From Arthrobacter sp. efr-133-R2A-120 (GTDB lineage: Bacteria > Actinomycetota > Actinomycetes > Actinomycetales > Micrococcaceae): a stretch of 64,000 nucleotides of DNA. A program made the position numbers and the translations under genes. The stretch lies in NCBI RefSeq assembly GCF_030209835.1, contig NZ_JARVRF010000049.1:62001-126000 (forward strand). Reading direction: 5' to 3'. The notes under the pieces are model-generated. The model was not told the origin of the DNA. It worked only from the letters and a program-made list of their open reading frames with translations, and made no database searches. Below, in pieces: positions 1 through 8,515 of this stretch (the stretch's first letter is position 1; each line of letters opens with the position of its first letter).

Positions 1-3000
1 TGGCGGCCCTTCCCCAGGGCGTGTTCCGGCTCCAACAGTTCTATGCGGCGAGGCTCTCATTCACCGTGGCCTTCCTCGTGTTCCTTTCGGACGCCGGGCT
101 TGGGTTGCCGGAGGTACTGTTGGCCGCCGTCGTTCTTCTTGCTCTGCAGTCGCTGTGGCCGGCATTCGACAGCAGCCGGTTCGCCCGTTGGTTCCCGGGT
201 CCGGGCACATCCCAGGCGATCCGGCGCTGCCGGATTGATGCCGTGGTGTGCTTTGGCCTTCAACTGGCGGCTGCCTCCATGGCGGCCTTCGCCATCCTGG
301 TCCGGCATTCCGGGACGCCCGTGGGCCTCCCGTTGTTCGCGAGCCTCCTGTGCGGTTTGGTCCTGGCGTGGAAGCTGGGAGGCCACGCCGAGTGGCTCCC
401 CGTGGGCGCCCTTGTGGTGGCGGCGCCGTTTGCCGATGAACTCGGCGGTTGGCCGACGGCGGCATTGTTGGCTATCGCCGGCGCGTTCTGGCTGCTGCGG
501 GCCAGCAGGCCAATGGAGGGCAAACGCAGGGTCTTTGTCCTCGCGGGGCGCATTGCGCTCACTCTCAGCATCCCGGCAGCGACAGCAGCTGTAGCGCCGG
601 AGAATCCCGACCGCGCTGCCGCCGTCGTCATGGCGTTCCTTGCCGCGGTGACGTTCCAGTTGCTGTTGGAAGCCGCGCTGATCCGCTTGGGTGTCAGGAC
701 CTTCGCGCCGACCGCCTGCCTCGCGGCCTTTGCCGGGGCGGGCATGGCCGTGATGCCTTTGCTTATTTTGCTCGAGCAAGCCCCGGACCAACCCCTGACA
801 GCGTCGGCCATCAGAATTCATGTCCTTGCTGCCGCGCTGGTTGGTTGGACGCTGTTCCCGAATGCGGTGAGAGTCACCCTGCGCGGAAGGATGGTTGAGT
901 TCCTCGCCCCGGCGGCCCTAGCCTGGGCGGGAGTGCTGTCCTTCGGAGCCCTGTCCGTGGCGTTGGGAAATGCTGTGTTGCTCGTTGGCATGCTGTATTT
1001 CACGGTTCAGGCGCTCCGTCTTCCCCGCACCCTGCACCGCCGCAGCTATTGGTGGGCGGTCCGTGCCCTCGTCACCCTTCTCGCGGGCACAGGCTATCTG
1101 CAGTTGCTCCGGGACGGAGGTGGCCTGGAGTTGGCGGGGGAGAGGCTTCAGCTTGCAACTGTGGTCTTCATCGCCTTGACCCTCCAGGTCATTCCGCCCC
1201 TCGTGGAGGCGGTCCGCGGTCCTGACCGAGGCCTCGCGACACTCGACGCCGCCGTGGTGCTGCCCTTCATGGCCGGCGCCGTCGCCGTCGTGAGCATTTC
1301 CGGGCGCTACGTCGACGGCTCCGTGGCCGGAAGCTGGCAAGCGGCCGCGGCCTCACTCATCATGGCGGCCTCGGCGGTGGCGGCCGGGTTCATGCTTCGC
1401 ACGGAGGGCGCCTCCTCAGTCTTCGTGCCGGCGACGTTGGCGCTCTTGCTGCTGCTTCGCGGTGGGCACATTCACGAGGTCGAGGCGTTGCTTGCCATCT
1501 TCGCCGGGTTCAGCGCCGTCATGGTGGCTGCGGCACCCGGGCGGACGGCGAAGGGCGTCTACTTCATTGCCGCCAGGATTCTCACGGCCGCCCTCGCCGC
1601 AGTCTTCGCGCACGACGTGTCGGCCTCCGTCACCGTTGTGTCGCTGACTTTCGCGGGCGTCCTGGTGCTGCAGCACATCGCCCGCTGGCTCATGCGGAAC
1701 CGCTTGCAGCAGATTCCCTTCCAACAGGCGGCAGTCTGGGTGACGCTCGGAGCGCAAGCCGTGCTGCCGGCGATGTACCTTTTGGCTCAGCAGGAAGCCC
1801 ACGACGGCGGCCGCTGGGTCCTGCTGCTCGAGCTGGCAGCGTTGTTGGTCTCCGCCGTCGTGGCGAGCCGGATCTTCACCGCCCGGGGCGCCGGGTATTT
1901 CACCATCCCGGCGTCGGTTGCCGCGGTGGTGGCAGCCGGACCCGAGGTGTCATTCCCTGCCGGGACGTGGCTCGCGGAACCCCTGTTCGGTCAGTTCGCG
2001 GTGATTCTGGTGCTGCTCGCGATGTCGCTACTGGTGACTGTTGTGAGGCTGCTGGTCCAGCCGGGAAGCGGCGTCCCCGAGCATTGGTTCTGGCTGGCGG
2101 CGGCGCTGTCTTTCGCGGGTGCCGGAGGCGCGCTGTCGGTTGACGTTCCGCACACCGCCATGACTATGGCGGGACTGGTACTGGCGCTAGTGTGCTTCGT
2201 GGCCTCCCACGTCGAGGGAATGCCGGGCTTCTACCCGCTTGCCTCCGCCGCTAGCCTCGTCGGTGCTACTGTCCTGGTCGCTACGGCCCTGGATGAGGCT
2301 CCCCTTCTGGGGCAGGCCGGGGCTCAATGGGAGGATTTCCTCCCGTGGCTCCTGGGCTGCGCAGGATCGGCCGCTGTGCTCTACGCTGCCCGTTGGTCCC
2401 GGATCCCGGGCGTGGGGTCGCAGCCTGTGCGCAAGTTGTCGCTCGCGGCAGCGGCAGGAGGGGGATTTGCGCTGGCCGCAGCTGCAGGCCTACTGCACGA
2501 TGACACCGCTCTGGCAGGAACTTGCCTTCTCGGCGCCGCCGTGGCCGTGGCCTACCTCGAAGTACCCCGGGCCATCAGATTCACTGTCGCGGAGCTGGGG
2601 GCGGTGCTGGTGCTTGCCGCCGCACAGCGGGCGGTCCTTTTCGTCCATGGAGCCAGGCCCGAGCTCTTTTGGGTGGTGCAGTGGTTCGCGGTCCTCGGTG
2701 CCGTTTTGGCAGGGGTGCGCTATTACGTAGGGGACAATCTGGAGGGGCGTATCAGATTGGGGATCGCCTCAGGCTTGTTGTCCTTCGGAGGCCTCCTCTC
2801 GGTAGTGCCAGGAAGCCTCTTCCCGGGCACTGAGCCACAGCAACTATGGGTCCTCGTCGGATATGCCGTGTTACTGCTTGCCGGACTTGTCCTCGCCGAG
2901 CGCATGTTCGTGTGGTGGGGTGCCGCGGGCGTTGCCCTCAGCGTGATGTGGGCCCTTCGTTCCTATGCCTTCGCGATGCTCGCCGTGATCGCCTTGGCAT

Positions 3001-3044
3001 TGATTGTCCTTGCGGTCTGGCGCCTCAACCGGACCTCGCCCTGA
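1..3044 (+). CDS. Large polytopic membrane protein, 5' end outside the window
   Basis: The reading frame is open from the first bases of the window; the first possible start inside it is a GTG at 21, which lacks a ribosome binding site, so the gene very probably begins upstream. More than 1000 residues are visible and nearly all are hydrophobic: about 25 or more Leu/Ala/Val-rich membrane segments separated by short charged loops with many Arg residues. I see no catalytic motif, Walker box or transport signature. The composition resembles the very large actinobacterial membrane proteins of unknown function annotated as SCO7613 C-terminal-domain proteins, but this is an impression of composition and not a motif match. 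A short membrane-peptide gene follows after 28 nt, probably in the same transcript. Confidence 0.6.
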   Translation, partial: AALPQGVFRLQQFYAARLSFTVAFLVFLSDAGLGLPEVLLAAVVLLALQSLWPAFDSSRFARWFPGPGTSQAIRRCRIDAVVCFGLQLAAASMAAFAILVRHSGTPVGLPLFASLLCGLVLAWKLGGHAEWLPVGALVVAAPFADELGGWPTAALLAIAGAFWLLRASRPMEGKRRVFVLAGRIALTLSIPAATAAVAPENPDRAAAVVMAFLAAVTFQLLLEAALIRLGVRTFAPTACLAAFAGAGMAVMPLLILLEQAPDQPLTASAIRIHVLAAALVGWTLFPNAVRVTLRGRMVEFLAPAALAWAGVLSFGALSVALGNAVLLVGMLYFTVQALRLPRTLHRRSYWWAVRALVTLLAGTGYLQLLRDGGGLELAGERLQLATVVFIALTLQVIPPLVEAVRGPDRGLATLDAAVVLPFMAGAVAVVSISGRYVDGSVAGSWQAAAASLIMAASAVAAGFMLRTEGASSVFVPATLALLLLLRGGHIHEVEALLAIFAGFSAVMVAAAPGRTAKGVYFIAARILTAALAAVFAHDVSASVTVVSLTFAGVLVLQHIARWLMRNRLQQIPFQQAAVWVTLGAQAVLPAMYLLAQQEAHDGGRWVLLLELAALLVSAVVASRIFTARGAGYFTIPASVAAVVAAGPEVSFPAGTWLAEPLFGQFAVILVLLAMSLLVTVVRLLVQPGSGVPEHWFWLAAALSFAGAGGALSVDVPHTAMTMAGLVLALVCFVASHVEGMPGFYPLASAASLVGATVLVATALDEAPLLGQAGAQWEDFLPWLLGCAGSAAVLYAARWSRIPGVGSQPVRKLSLAAAAGGGFALAAAAGLLHDDTALAGTCLLGAAVAVAYLEVPRAIRFTVAELGAVLVLAAAQRAVLFVHGARPELFWVVQWFAVLGAVLAGVRYYVGDNLEGRIRLGIASGLLSFGGLLSVVPGSLFPGTEPQQLWVLVGYAVLLLAGLVLAERMFVWWGAAGVALSVMWALRSYAFAMLAVIALALIVLAVWRLNRTSP

Positions 3045-3072
3045 TACCGTTGCCTCAAGGGAGGAATGCGAA

Positions 3073-3198
3073 ATGGGAACGCTGATTTTTCTGGTCTTGG
3101 TGGTTGTTGTGGTAGCCGGGGTCTTTTGGGGAAGGAAATACTTCCGCCGCGAGATCGAGCGCGCCAAGCGCATCAATCGGGCGAACAGGAAAGATTGA
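3073..3198 (+). CDS. 41-residue single-span membrane peptide
   Basis: An ATG at 3073 follows GGGAGGAA (from about 3059), so this start is preferred over a longer in-frame start at 3004 inside the preceding gene. The peptide begins MGTLIFLVLVVVVVAGVFWG, one clear transmembrane segment, and ends in a 20-residue basic tail rich in Arg and Lys that should face the cytoplasm by the positive-inside rule. It lies 28 nt after the large membrane protein and is probably co-transcribed with it. I do not recognise a family. It may be a small partner subunit of the large protein, which is inference from position only. Confidence 0.55.
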   Translation: MGTLIFLVLVVVVVAGVFWGRKYFRREIERAKRINRANRKD

Positions 3199-3232
3199 TT
3201 TAGCACGATCGGTCCACAAACAGGACTTCGAA

Positions 3233-4657
3233 TCAGCTCCTGCGCGCCTTGCTCAAGGACTGGTACCAGTAATACGAGTCCTTGGGGGTTCTCTCGAGGG
3301 TGTCGAAGTCCACGTGCACCAGGCCGAAACGCTGCGAATAGCCCGCGGCCCATTCGAAGTTGTCCAGTAGCGTCCAGACGTAGTAGCCCAGAAGTTCGAC
3401 GTCGTGGGCGATCCCGCCAGGGGCCGTGGCCCTCAAGGCCTGGCCAAGGTGAGAAGCAAGGTAGCTGATGCGGTCGGCGTCGTGCACCGGACCCCGCGTG
3501 TGGTCCGGTTCCGGGAAGCTCGCGCCGCTCTCTGTGATGAAGAGGGGAGGCAGCGCTGCTCCGTAGCGGTCTTTCAACTCCCGGAGCAGGATTCCGAGGT
3601 GTTCGGGGGCCACAGGCCAGCCAAATCCTGTCGTTTCGTATTCGGGGAAGGCCGCAAGGTGGAACGGAAGCTTGGCCATCATGTCCGGGGTGTTCCAGTG
3701 CGCGGTTCCGTCGGCGTGGCCCGAGGCTACTTTGACGGGGTAGTAGTAGTTCAGGCCGTAGAAATCCAAGGGCTGGTGGATGGTCTTGAGATCTTCGTCC
3801 CGGACTTTGCCCAGGGCGCGGAACCAAGGCCTCACCTGTAGCGGCGGCTTCGGGTACCGCCCCAGGAGGATGGGATCGGCATACACCCGGTTGAAGATGA
3901 GGTCGAAGGCCTTAGCCATGAGGCCGTCTGCCAGCCGCTTGCTTGCGGGCCGGACTGGAGAATGCACGTTGGCTACGCCGACAGTTCCTGCCACTCCGGC
4001 AGCGCGCAGGGCCTGGACGGCCAGGCCGTGCCCCAACAACTGGTGGTGGGCAGCCGGCAGGGCATCGAAAAGCAGGCGCCTGCCGGGAGCGTGGACGCCG
4101 AGCGCGTACCCTTGCAACGCGACCGAAACTGGTTCGTTCAGGGTGACCCATTGCGCCACGCGGTCACCGAAGCGCTGTGCGGCCGCGGCGGAGTATTCGG
4201 CGAACCGTTCCGCCGTCGCCCGATTAAGCCAGCCGCCGTCGTGCTCCAACGGCAGGGGAGTATCCCAATGGAACAAGGTCACCATGGGGGACACGCCGGC
4301 CTTCAGGAGCTTGTCGATCAGGCGGTCGTAGAAATCCAGTCCCTGTTGGTTGATCGGTCCCTTGCCGCCGGGTTGGATCCGTGGCCAGGAGAGAGAGAAC
4401 CGGTAGGAGTCCACGCCCAGGTCCTGCATGAGGGCAATGTCCTCGTCCGTCCGGTTGTAGTGGTCGCAGGCGACTGCAGGGGAGTGCCCGTCGACGATCG
4501 CGCCTGGTTTCTCGGCAAATGCATCCCAGCTCGACGGTCCGCGACCGTCCGCTGTGAGCGAGCCCTCGATCTGGAAGGCCGCAGCAGCGACGCCCAAGGT
4601 GAAGTCCGGCCGGATGCGGCCTGCAAGATCCCCCACCGCGGCATCTTGGACAGTCAT
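3233..4657 (-). CDS. GH1 family beta-glucosidase
   Basis: This 474-residue protein has the full length of a family 1 glycoside hydrolase. Visible hallmarks are the N-terminal FTLGVAAAAFQIEG strand, the acid/base motif TLNEP with Glu175 and the nucleophile motif ITESG with Glu376, close to the C-terminal third as expected. The usual ITENG is ITESG here, a common variant. Family members hydrolyse beta-linked glucosides and related disaccharides by a retaining mechanism in the cytoplasm. The gene is monocistronic, convergent with the small membrane peptide gene and divergent from rpsJ. A palindrome about 60-80 bp upstream (4717-4738) may be its operator. The exact substrate cannot be read from the sequence. 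Confidence 0.93.
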   Translation of the reverse strand: MTVQDAAVGDLAGRIRPDFTLGVAAAAFQIEGSLTADGRGPSSWDAFAEKPGAIVDGHSPAVACDHYNRTDEDIALMQDLGVDSYRFSLSWPRIQPGGKGPINQQGLDFYDRLIDKLLKAGVSPMVTLFHWDTPLPLEHDGGWLNRATAERFAEYSAAAAQRFGDRVAQWVTLNEPVSVALQGYALGVHAPGRRLLFDALPAAHHQLLGHGLAVQALRAAGVAGTVGVANVHSPVRPASKRLADGLMAKAFDLIFNRVYADPILLGRYPKPPLQVRPWFRALGKVRDEDLKTIHQPLDFYGLNYYYPVKVASGHADGTAHWNTPDMMAKLPFHLAAFPEYETTGFGWPVAPEHLGILLRELKDRYGAALPPLFITESGASFPEPDHTRGPVHDADRISYLASHLGQALRATAPGGIAHDVELLGYYVWTLLDNFEWAAGYSQRFGLVHVDFDTLERTPKDSYYWYQSLSKARRS

Positions 4658-5046
4658 GACCCCATCATCCCGAGCGCAGGAGCTGATGGCAATGGTCCGA
4701 CGAGGCCCGATTGGCTTATGCCGGGGAATTCCGGCATACTAGGTGAGTTGTTCAAGCGCTTCTTCGCGTCCCGATCCGGATAATGCCGGGTGTCAGGGTC
4801 CAAGCTGAAGCCCAAACATAACCCAGATCCCCAAAGGAATTCGGACGATTTTGCGCGGAAAGCGCGACACGCCCGACCGCGGGGGTCGGTTACACCGGCA
4901 AGTTGAGGAACCCGGATCCCTCCGGATTCAGCTTGTGCGGCGGGTGGTAGTACTACTTCAAATGCTTCGGCAGCCACATGCAACACGTAAGTGAACAGGG
5001 CAGCCTTTATTCGAGGGCAGCACAGACTGAAAGAGAGTCAGGCGAC
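4658..5046. other. Divergent intergenic region between the beta-glucosidase gene and rpsJ
   Basis: These 389 nt hold the start regions of the divergent GH1 gene and the S10 operon and contain no convincing gene. Visible elements are the palindrome at 4717-4738, GC-rich hairpins such as CCGACC/GGTCGG (about 4874-4889), and a 10-bp palindrome GTAGTACTAC near 4947-4956. I could not find a strong -35/-10 pair for rpsJ. The best candidate, TTGGCT-N18-CATACT (4711-4740), would give a leader of about 300 nt, long enough for autoregulation, but it is weak. A weak ribosome binding site precedes the rpsJ ATG. Confidence 0.5.
4717..4738. promoter_or_regulatory. Candidate operator, 8-bp inverted repeat around GGAATT
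   Basis: TATGCCGG and CCGGCATA form a perfect 8-bp inverted repeat separated by GGAATT. Read on the minus strand, a TAGTAT box that could serve as a -10 for the beta-glucosidase gene overlaps its edge, so a bound repressor would block that promoter. Genes for GH1 enzymes are commonly controlled by sugar-responsive repressors, but no regulator gene lies next to it, and the site lacks the central CG typical of LacI-family operators. The role is inference. Confidence 0.35.
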
Positions 5047-5355
5047 ATGGCGGGACAAAAAATCCGCATCCGGCTGAAGTCATATGACCACGAGGTCATT
5101 GATGTTTCAGCGCGGAAGATCGTTGAGACGGTCACGCGCGCAGGCGCAACGGTAGTGGGCCCCGTGCCGCTGCCGACGGAGAAGAACGTGTACTGCGTTA
5201 TCCGGTCTCCCCACAAGTACAAGGACAGCCGTGAGCACTTTGAAATGCGTACTCACAAGCGTCTGATCGACATCATCGACCCCACGCCGAAGGCTGTTGA
5301 CTCGCTTATGCGTCTCGACCTGCCGGCCGACGTGAACATCGAAATCAAGCTGTAG
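5047..5355 (+). CDS. rpsJ: 30S ribosomal protein S10
   Basis: The 102-residue protein starts [15 protein letters not shown], the conserved S10 N-terminus, so the ATG at 5047 is the start; an upstream in-frame ATG at 4978 would add 23 non-conserved residues. The motif [20 protein letters not shown] is the S10 core. S10 sits in the 30S head, and in other bacteria it also acts as NusE in transcription antitermination. It is the first gene of an 11-gene operon that runs to rpsQ, with rplC starting 18 nt downstream. Confidence 0.98.
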
Positions 5356-5373
5356 GGAGGTGCTGAGAAAACT

Positions 5374-6024
5374 ATGACCGCAACCCGTAATGTAAAGGGC
5401 CTGCTGGGCACGAAGCTCGGCATGACCCAGGTCTGGGACGAGAACAACAAGCTCATCCCGGTAACTGTCGTCCAGGCTGACTCCAACGTCATCACCCAGC
5501 TGCGCAATGCAGAGACTGATGGCTATGTCGCCGTTCAGATCGGCTACGGCCAGATCGATCCCCGCAAGGTCACCAAGCCGCTGGCTGGTCACTTTGAAAA
5601 GGCTGGCGTAACTCCTCGCCGCCACGTCGTCGAACTGCGCACTGCAGACGCCGCGTCTTACGAACTGGGCCAGGAGCTTTCTGTTGAGCTCTTCGAAGCC
5701 GGTCAGAAGATCGACGTCGTCGGCACCAGCAAGGGTAAGGGCTTCGCCGGTGTTATGAAGCGTCACGGCTTCCACGGTGTTGGAGCCTCCCACGGTGCGC
5801 ACAAGAACCACCGCAAGCCCGGTTCAATCGGTGGCGCATCCACCCCGAGCCGCGTCTTCAAGGGTCTGAAAATGGCCGGTCGCATGGGCGCAGAACGTCA
5901 CACCACGCTGAACCTCACGGTTCACGCTGTTGACGCCGAGAAGTCGCTGCTCCTTATCAAGGGTGCCGTCCCCGGTGCCCGCGGCCAGGTCGTCCTCGTA
6001 CGCACCGCCGTGAAGGGAGCCTAG
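5374..6024 (+). CDS. rplC: 50S ribosomal protein L3
   Basis: The protein has 216 residues, normal for L3, with the hallmark GTSKGKGFAGVMKRHGFHG and the following SHGAHKNHRKPGSIG loop, which reaches towards the peptidyl transferase centre. L3 is an early 50S assembly protein. It is the second gene of the S10 operon; a GGGAGGTG ribosome binding site precedes the ATG, and rplD follows after 4 nt. Confidence 0.98.
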   Translation: MTATRNVKGLLGTKLGMTQVWDENNKLIPVTVVQADSNVITQLRNAETDGYVAVQIGYGQIDPRKVTKPLAGHFEKAGVTPRRHVVELRTADAASYELGQELSVELFEAGQKIDVVGTSKGKGFAGVMKRHGFHGVGASHGAHKNHRKPGSIGGASTPSRVFKGLKMAGRMGAERHTTLNLTVHAVDAEKSLLLIKGAVPGARGQVVLVRTAVKGA

Positions 6025-6028
6025 TTAG

Positions 6029-6646
6029 ATGACTAGCACTGTCAAGGTAGACCTGCCTGCAGAGATCTTCGACGTCCAGACCAACGTGCCGCTGCTGCAC
6101 CAGGTCGTCGTCGCACAGCTCGCTGCTGCTCGCCAGGGTACCCACAAGACCAAGACCCGCGCCGAAGTTTCCGGTGCAGGCCGCAAGCCGTTCAAGCAGA
6201 AGGGCACCGGCCGCGCCCGTCAGGGTTCCATCCGTGCTCCTCACATGACCGGTGGTGGCATCGTCCACGGCCCGACGCCGCGTGACTACAGCCAGCGGAC
6301 CCCCAAGAAGATGAAGGCTGCCGCACTGCGTGGCGCCCTGTCCGACCGCGCCCGTAACGGCCGCATCCACGTCGTTGCTGAACTGGTCGCTGGCACCAAG
6401 CCGTCCTCCAAGGCAGCACTCGCCGCGTTGCGTGCAGTCTCCGAGCGTCGGAACCTGCTCGTTGTTATCGAGCGCGCCAACGATGTTGCCGCACTGTCCG
6501 TGCGCAACCTCGCAGATGTTCACGTTCTGTACGCAGACCAGCTGAACACCTACGACGTGCTGGTTTCCGACGACGTTGTCTTCACCAAGGCTGCGTTCGA
6601 GGCTTTCATCGCTGACAAGGCAAAGAACGAGGAGGATGCCAAGTGA
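6029..6646 (+). CDS. rplD: 50S ribosomal protein L4
   Basis: This 205-residue protein carries the conserved loop with KPFKQKGTGRARQGSIRAPH followed by GGGIVHGPTPRDY; this loop lines the narrow part of the peptide exit tunnel. In Escherichia coli L4 represses the S10 operon; whether this holds here cannot be read. Its stop overlaps the GTG start of rplW by 4 nt, which indicates translational coupling. Confidence 0.98.
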   Translation: MTSTVKVDLPAEIFDVQTNVPLLHQVVVAQLAAARQGTHKTKTRAEVSGAGRKPFKQKGTGRARQGSIRAPHMTGGGIVHGPTPRDYSQRTPKKMKAAALRGALSDRARNGRIHVVAELVAGTKPSSKAALAALRAVSERRNLLVVIERANDVAALSVRNLADVHVLYADQLNTYDVLVSDDVVFTKAAFEAFIADKAKNEEDAK

Positions 6647-6948
6647 GTGCAGCCACCATCAAAGACCCGCGCGACGTCGTCATTGCACCCGTCGTTTCGG
6701 AAAAGAGCTACGGCCTGATCGACGAGGGCAAGTACACCTTCCTGGTGGACCCCCGCTCGAACAAGACCGAGATCAAGCTGGCCGTGGAGAAGATTTTCTC
6801 CGTCAAGGTCGAATCGATCAACACCATCAACCGTGCCGGTAAGCGCAAGCGGACCAAATTCGGCTGGGGACAGCGCAAGAGCACCAAGCGTGCAATTGTC
6901 ACCCTCAAAGAAGGCACAATCGACATCTTCGGCGGTCCGCTCGCGTAG
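6643..6948 (+). CDS. rplW: 50S ribosomal protein L23
   Basis: The 101-residue protein contains VVSEKSYGLIDEGKYTFLVD and KRTKFGWGQRKSTKRAIVTL, the L23 core. L23 forms the docking site for trigger factor and signal recognition particle at the tunnel exit. Translation starts at a GTG that overlaps the rplD stop (GTGA), so the gene is coupled to rplD. rplB follows 29 nt downstream with its own GAGGAA ribosome binding site. Confidence 0.97.
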   Translation: MSAATIKDPRDVVIAPVVSEKSYGLIDEGKYTFLVDPRSNKTEIKLAVEKIFSVKVESINTINRAGKRKRTKFGWGQRKSTKRAIVTLKEGTIDIFGGPLA

Positions 6949-6977
6949 CGGAGACCACTTTAACGAGGAAATGAATT

Positions 6978-7817
6978 ATGGGAATCCGTAAATACAAGCC
7001 GACTACCCCGGGCCGTCGCGGCTCGAGCGTAGCCGACTTCTCCGAAATCACGCGATCGACTCCGGAAAAGTCGTTGCTGCGTCCGCTGCACAAGACTGGC
7101 GGCCGTAACAACACCGGTAAGATCACTACCCGTCACAAGGGTGGTGGCCACAAGCGCCAGTACCGTCTGATCGACTTCCGTCGTCACGACAAGGACGGCG
7201 TCAACGCCCGCGTTGCCGAAATCGAGTACGATCCGAACCGCACGGCTCGCATCGCCCTCCTGCACTACGTTGATGGCACCAAGCGTTACATCATCGCCCC
7301 GAACAAGCTGTCCCAGGGTGACTTCGTCGAGGCTGGCCCCGACGCTGACATCAAGCCGGGCAACAACTTGCCGCTGCGCAACATCCCCGTTGGTACCACC
7401 ATCCACGCAGTTGAACTGCGTCCGGGTGGCGGCGCCAAGATGGCCCGTTCCGCAGGTGCTTCGGTTCAGCTCGTCGCCAAGGAAGGCCGTTTCGCCCAGC
7501 TGCGTCTGCCCTCCGGTGAAATCCGCAACGTTGACGTGCGCTGCCGCGCAACCGTCGGCGAGGTCGGCAACGCCGAGCAGTCGAACATCAACTGGGGCAA
7601 GGCCGGCCGTATGCGCTGGAAGGGCGTTCGCCCGACCGTCCGTGGTGTCGCCATGAACCCGGTCGATCACCCGCACGGTGGTGGTGAAGGTAAGACTTCC
7701 GGTGGACGTCACCCGGTCAACCCGAACGGTAAGCGTGAAGGCCGCACCCGCCGCCCCAACAAAGAGAGCGACAAGCTTATTGTTCGTCGCCGCCGTACTG
7801 GCAAGAACAAGCGATAG
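6978..7817 (+). CDS. rplB: 50S ribosomal protein L2
   Basis: A 279-residue L2 with the conserved C-terminal motif NPVDHPHGGGEGKTSGGRH; the His in this loop lies near the peptidyl transferase centre. L2 is needed for subunit association and peptidyl transfer. Length and both domains (OB-like N-terminal part and SH3-like part ending in a basic tail) are normal. It is the fifth gene of the S10 operon, and rpsS starts 12 nt downstream. Confidence 0.98.
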   Translation: MGIRKYKPTTPGRRGSSVADFSEITRSTPEKSLLRPLHKTGGRNNTGKITTRHKGGGHKRQYRLIDFRRHDKDGVNARVAEIEYDPNRTARIALLHYVDGTKRYIIAPNKLSQGDFVEAGPDADIKPGNNLPLRNIPVGTTIHAVELRPGGGAKMARSAGASVQLVAKEGRFAQLRLPSGEIRNVDVRCRATVGEVGNAEQSNINWGKAGRMRWKGVRPTVRGVAMNPVDHPHGGGEGKTSGGRHPVNPNGKREGRTRRPNKESDKLIVRRRRTGKNKR

Positions 7818-7829
7818 GAGCCTGGACAC

Positions 7830-8111
7830 ATGCCACGCAGCCTGAAAAAAGGTCCTTTCGTAGACCAGCACCTCTTTGTGAAGGTCGCCAGGGAAAACGA
7901 AAAGGGCACCAAGAACGTCATCAAGACCTGGTCCCGCCGTTCGATGATCGTCCCGGACATGCTGGGTCACACGATTGCCGTTCACGACGGACGCAAGCAC
8001 ATTCCGGTGTTTGTCACTGAGTCGATGGTCGGGCACAAGCTCGGCGAATTCGCTCCCACGCGGACATTCCGCGGCCATGTCAAGGACGACCGTAAGGGCA
8101 AGCGCCGCTAA
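7830..8111 (+). CDS. rpsS: 30S ribosomal protein S19
   Basis: The 93-residue protein begins MPRSLKKGPFVDQHL and contains VPDMLGHTIAVHDGRKHIPV and the GHKLGEFAPTRTFRGH motif, all diagnostic of S19. S19 binds the 30S head with S13 and contacts A-site tRNA. TAGGAGCC before the ATG is a plausible ribosome binding site overlapping the rplB stop. Confidence 0.98.
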   Translation: MPRSLKKGPFVDQHLFVKVARENEKGTKNVIKTWSRRSMIVPDMLGHTIAVHDGRKHIPVFVTESMVGHKLGEFAPTRTFRGHVKDDRKGKRR

Positions 8112-8149
8112 GGCGCTCGCTCTACGGCTAAGACGAGAGAAGGAAAGCA

Positions 8150-8515
8150 ATGGAAGCCAAGGCTATTGCGCGTCACATCCGCGTAACGCCTATGAAGGCC
8201 CGGCGCGTCGTCAACCTTGTTCGTGGTAAGCAAGCGAATGAGGCTCTGGCAATTCTGAAGTTCGCCGAACAGGCAGCTTCGGAGCCGGTATTCAAGGTAG
8301 TTCAGTCGGCAATGGCAAACGCACGGGTCCTCGCGGACCGCGACGGCGTTGCCTTTGACGAAGGAGACCTCTACATCAGCGAAGCGTTTGTTGATGAAGG
8401 CCCGACCATGAAGCGGTTCCAGCCGCGTGCTCAGGGTCGCGCATTTCAGATCAAGAAGCGCACGAGCCACATCACCGTGGTAGTCGCTACCCCGGAGAAA
8501 GAGGAGGCTCGCTAA
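8150..8515 (+). CDS. rplV: 50S ribosomal protein L22
   Basis: The 121-residue protein contains ARHIRVTPMKARRVVNLVRG and the C-terminal hairpin region RAQGRAFQIKKRTSHITVVV that lines the exit tunnel, the site where macrolide-resistance changes occur in other bacteria. A GAGAGAAGGAAAG ribosome binding site precedes the ATG. The stop codon directly abuts the GTG of rpsC. Confidence 0.98.
   Translation: MEAKAIARHIRVTPMKARRVVNLVRGKQANEALAILKFAEQAASEPVFKVVQSAMANARVLADRDGVAFDEGDLYISEAFVDEGPTMKRFQPRAQGRAFQIKKRTSHITVVVATPEKEEAR

Noticed and set aside
4978..5046. A longer rpsJ start
   Set aside because: The 23 added residues are not S10-like, while the start at 5047 gives the conserved [10 protein letters not shown].
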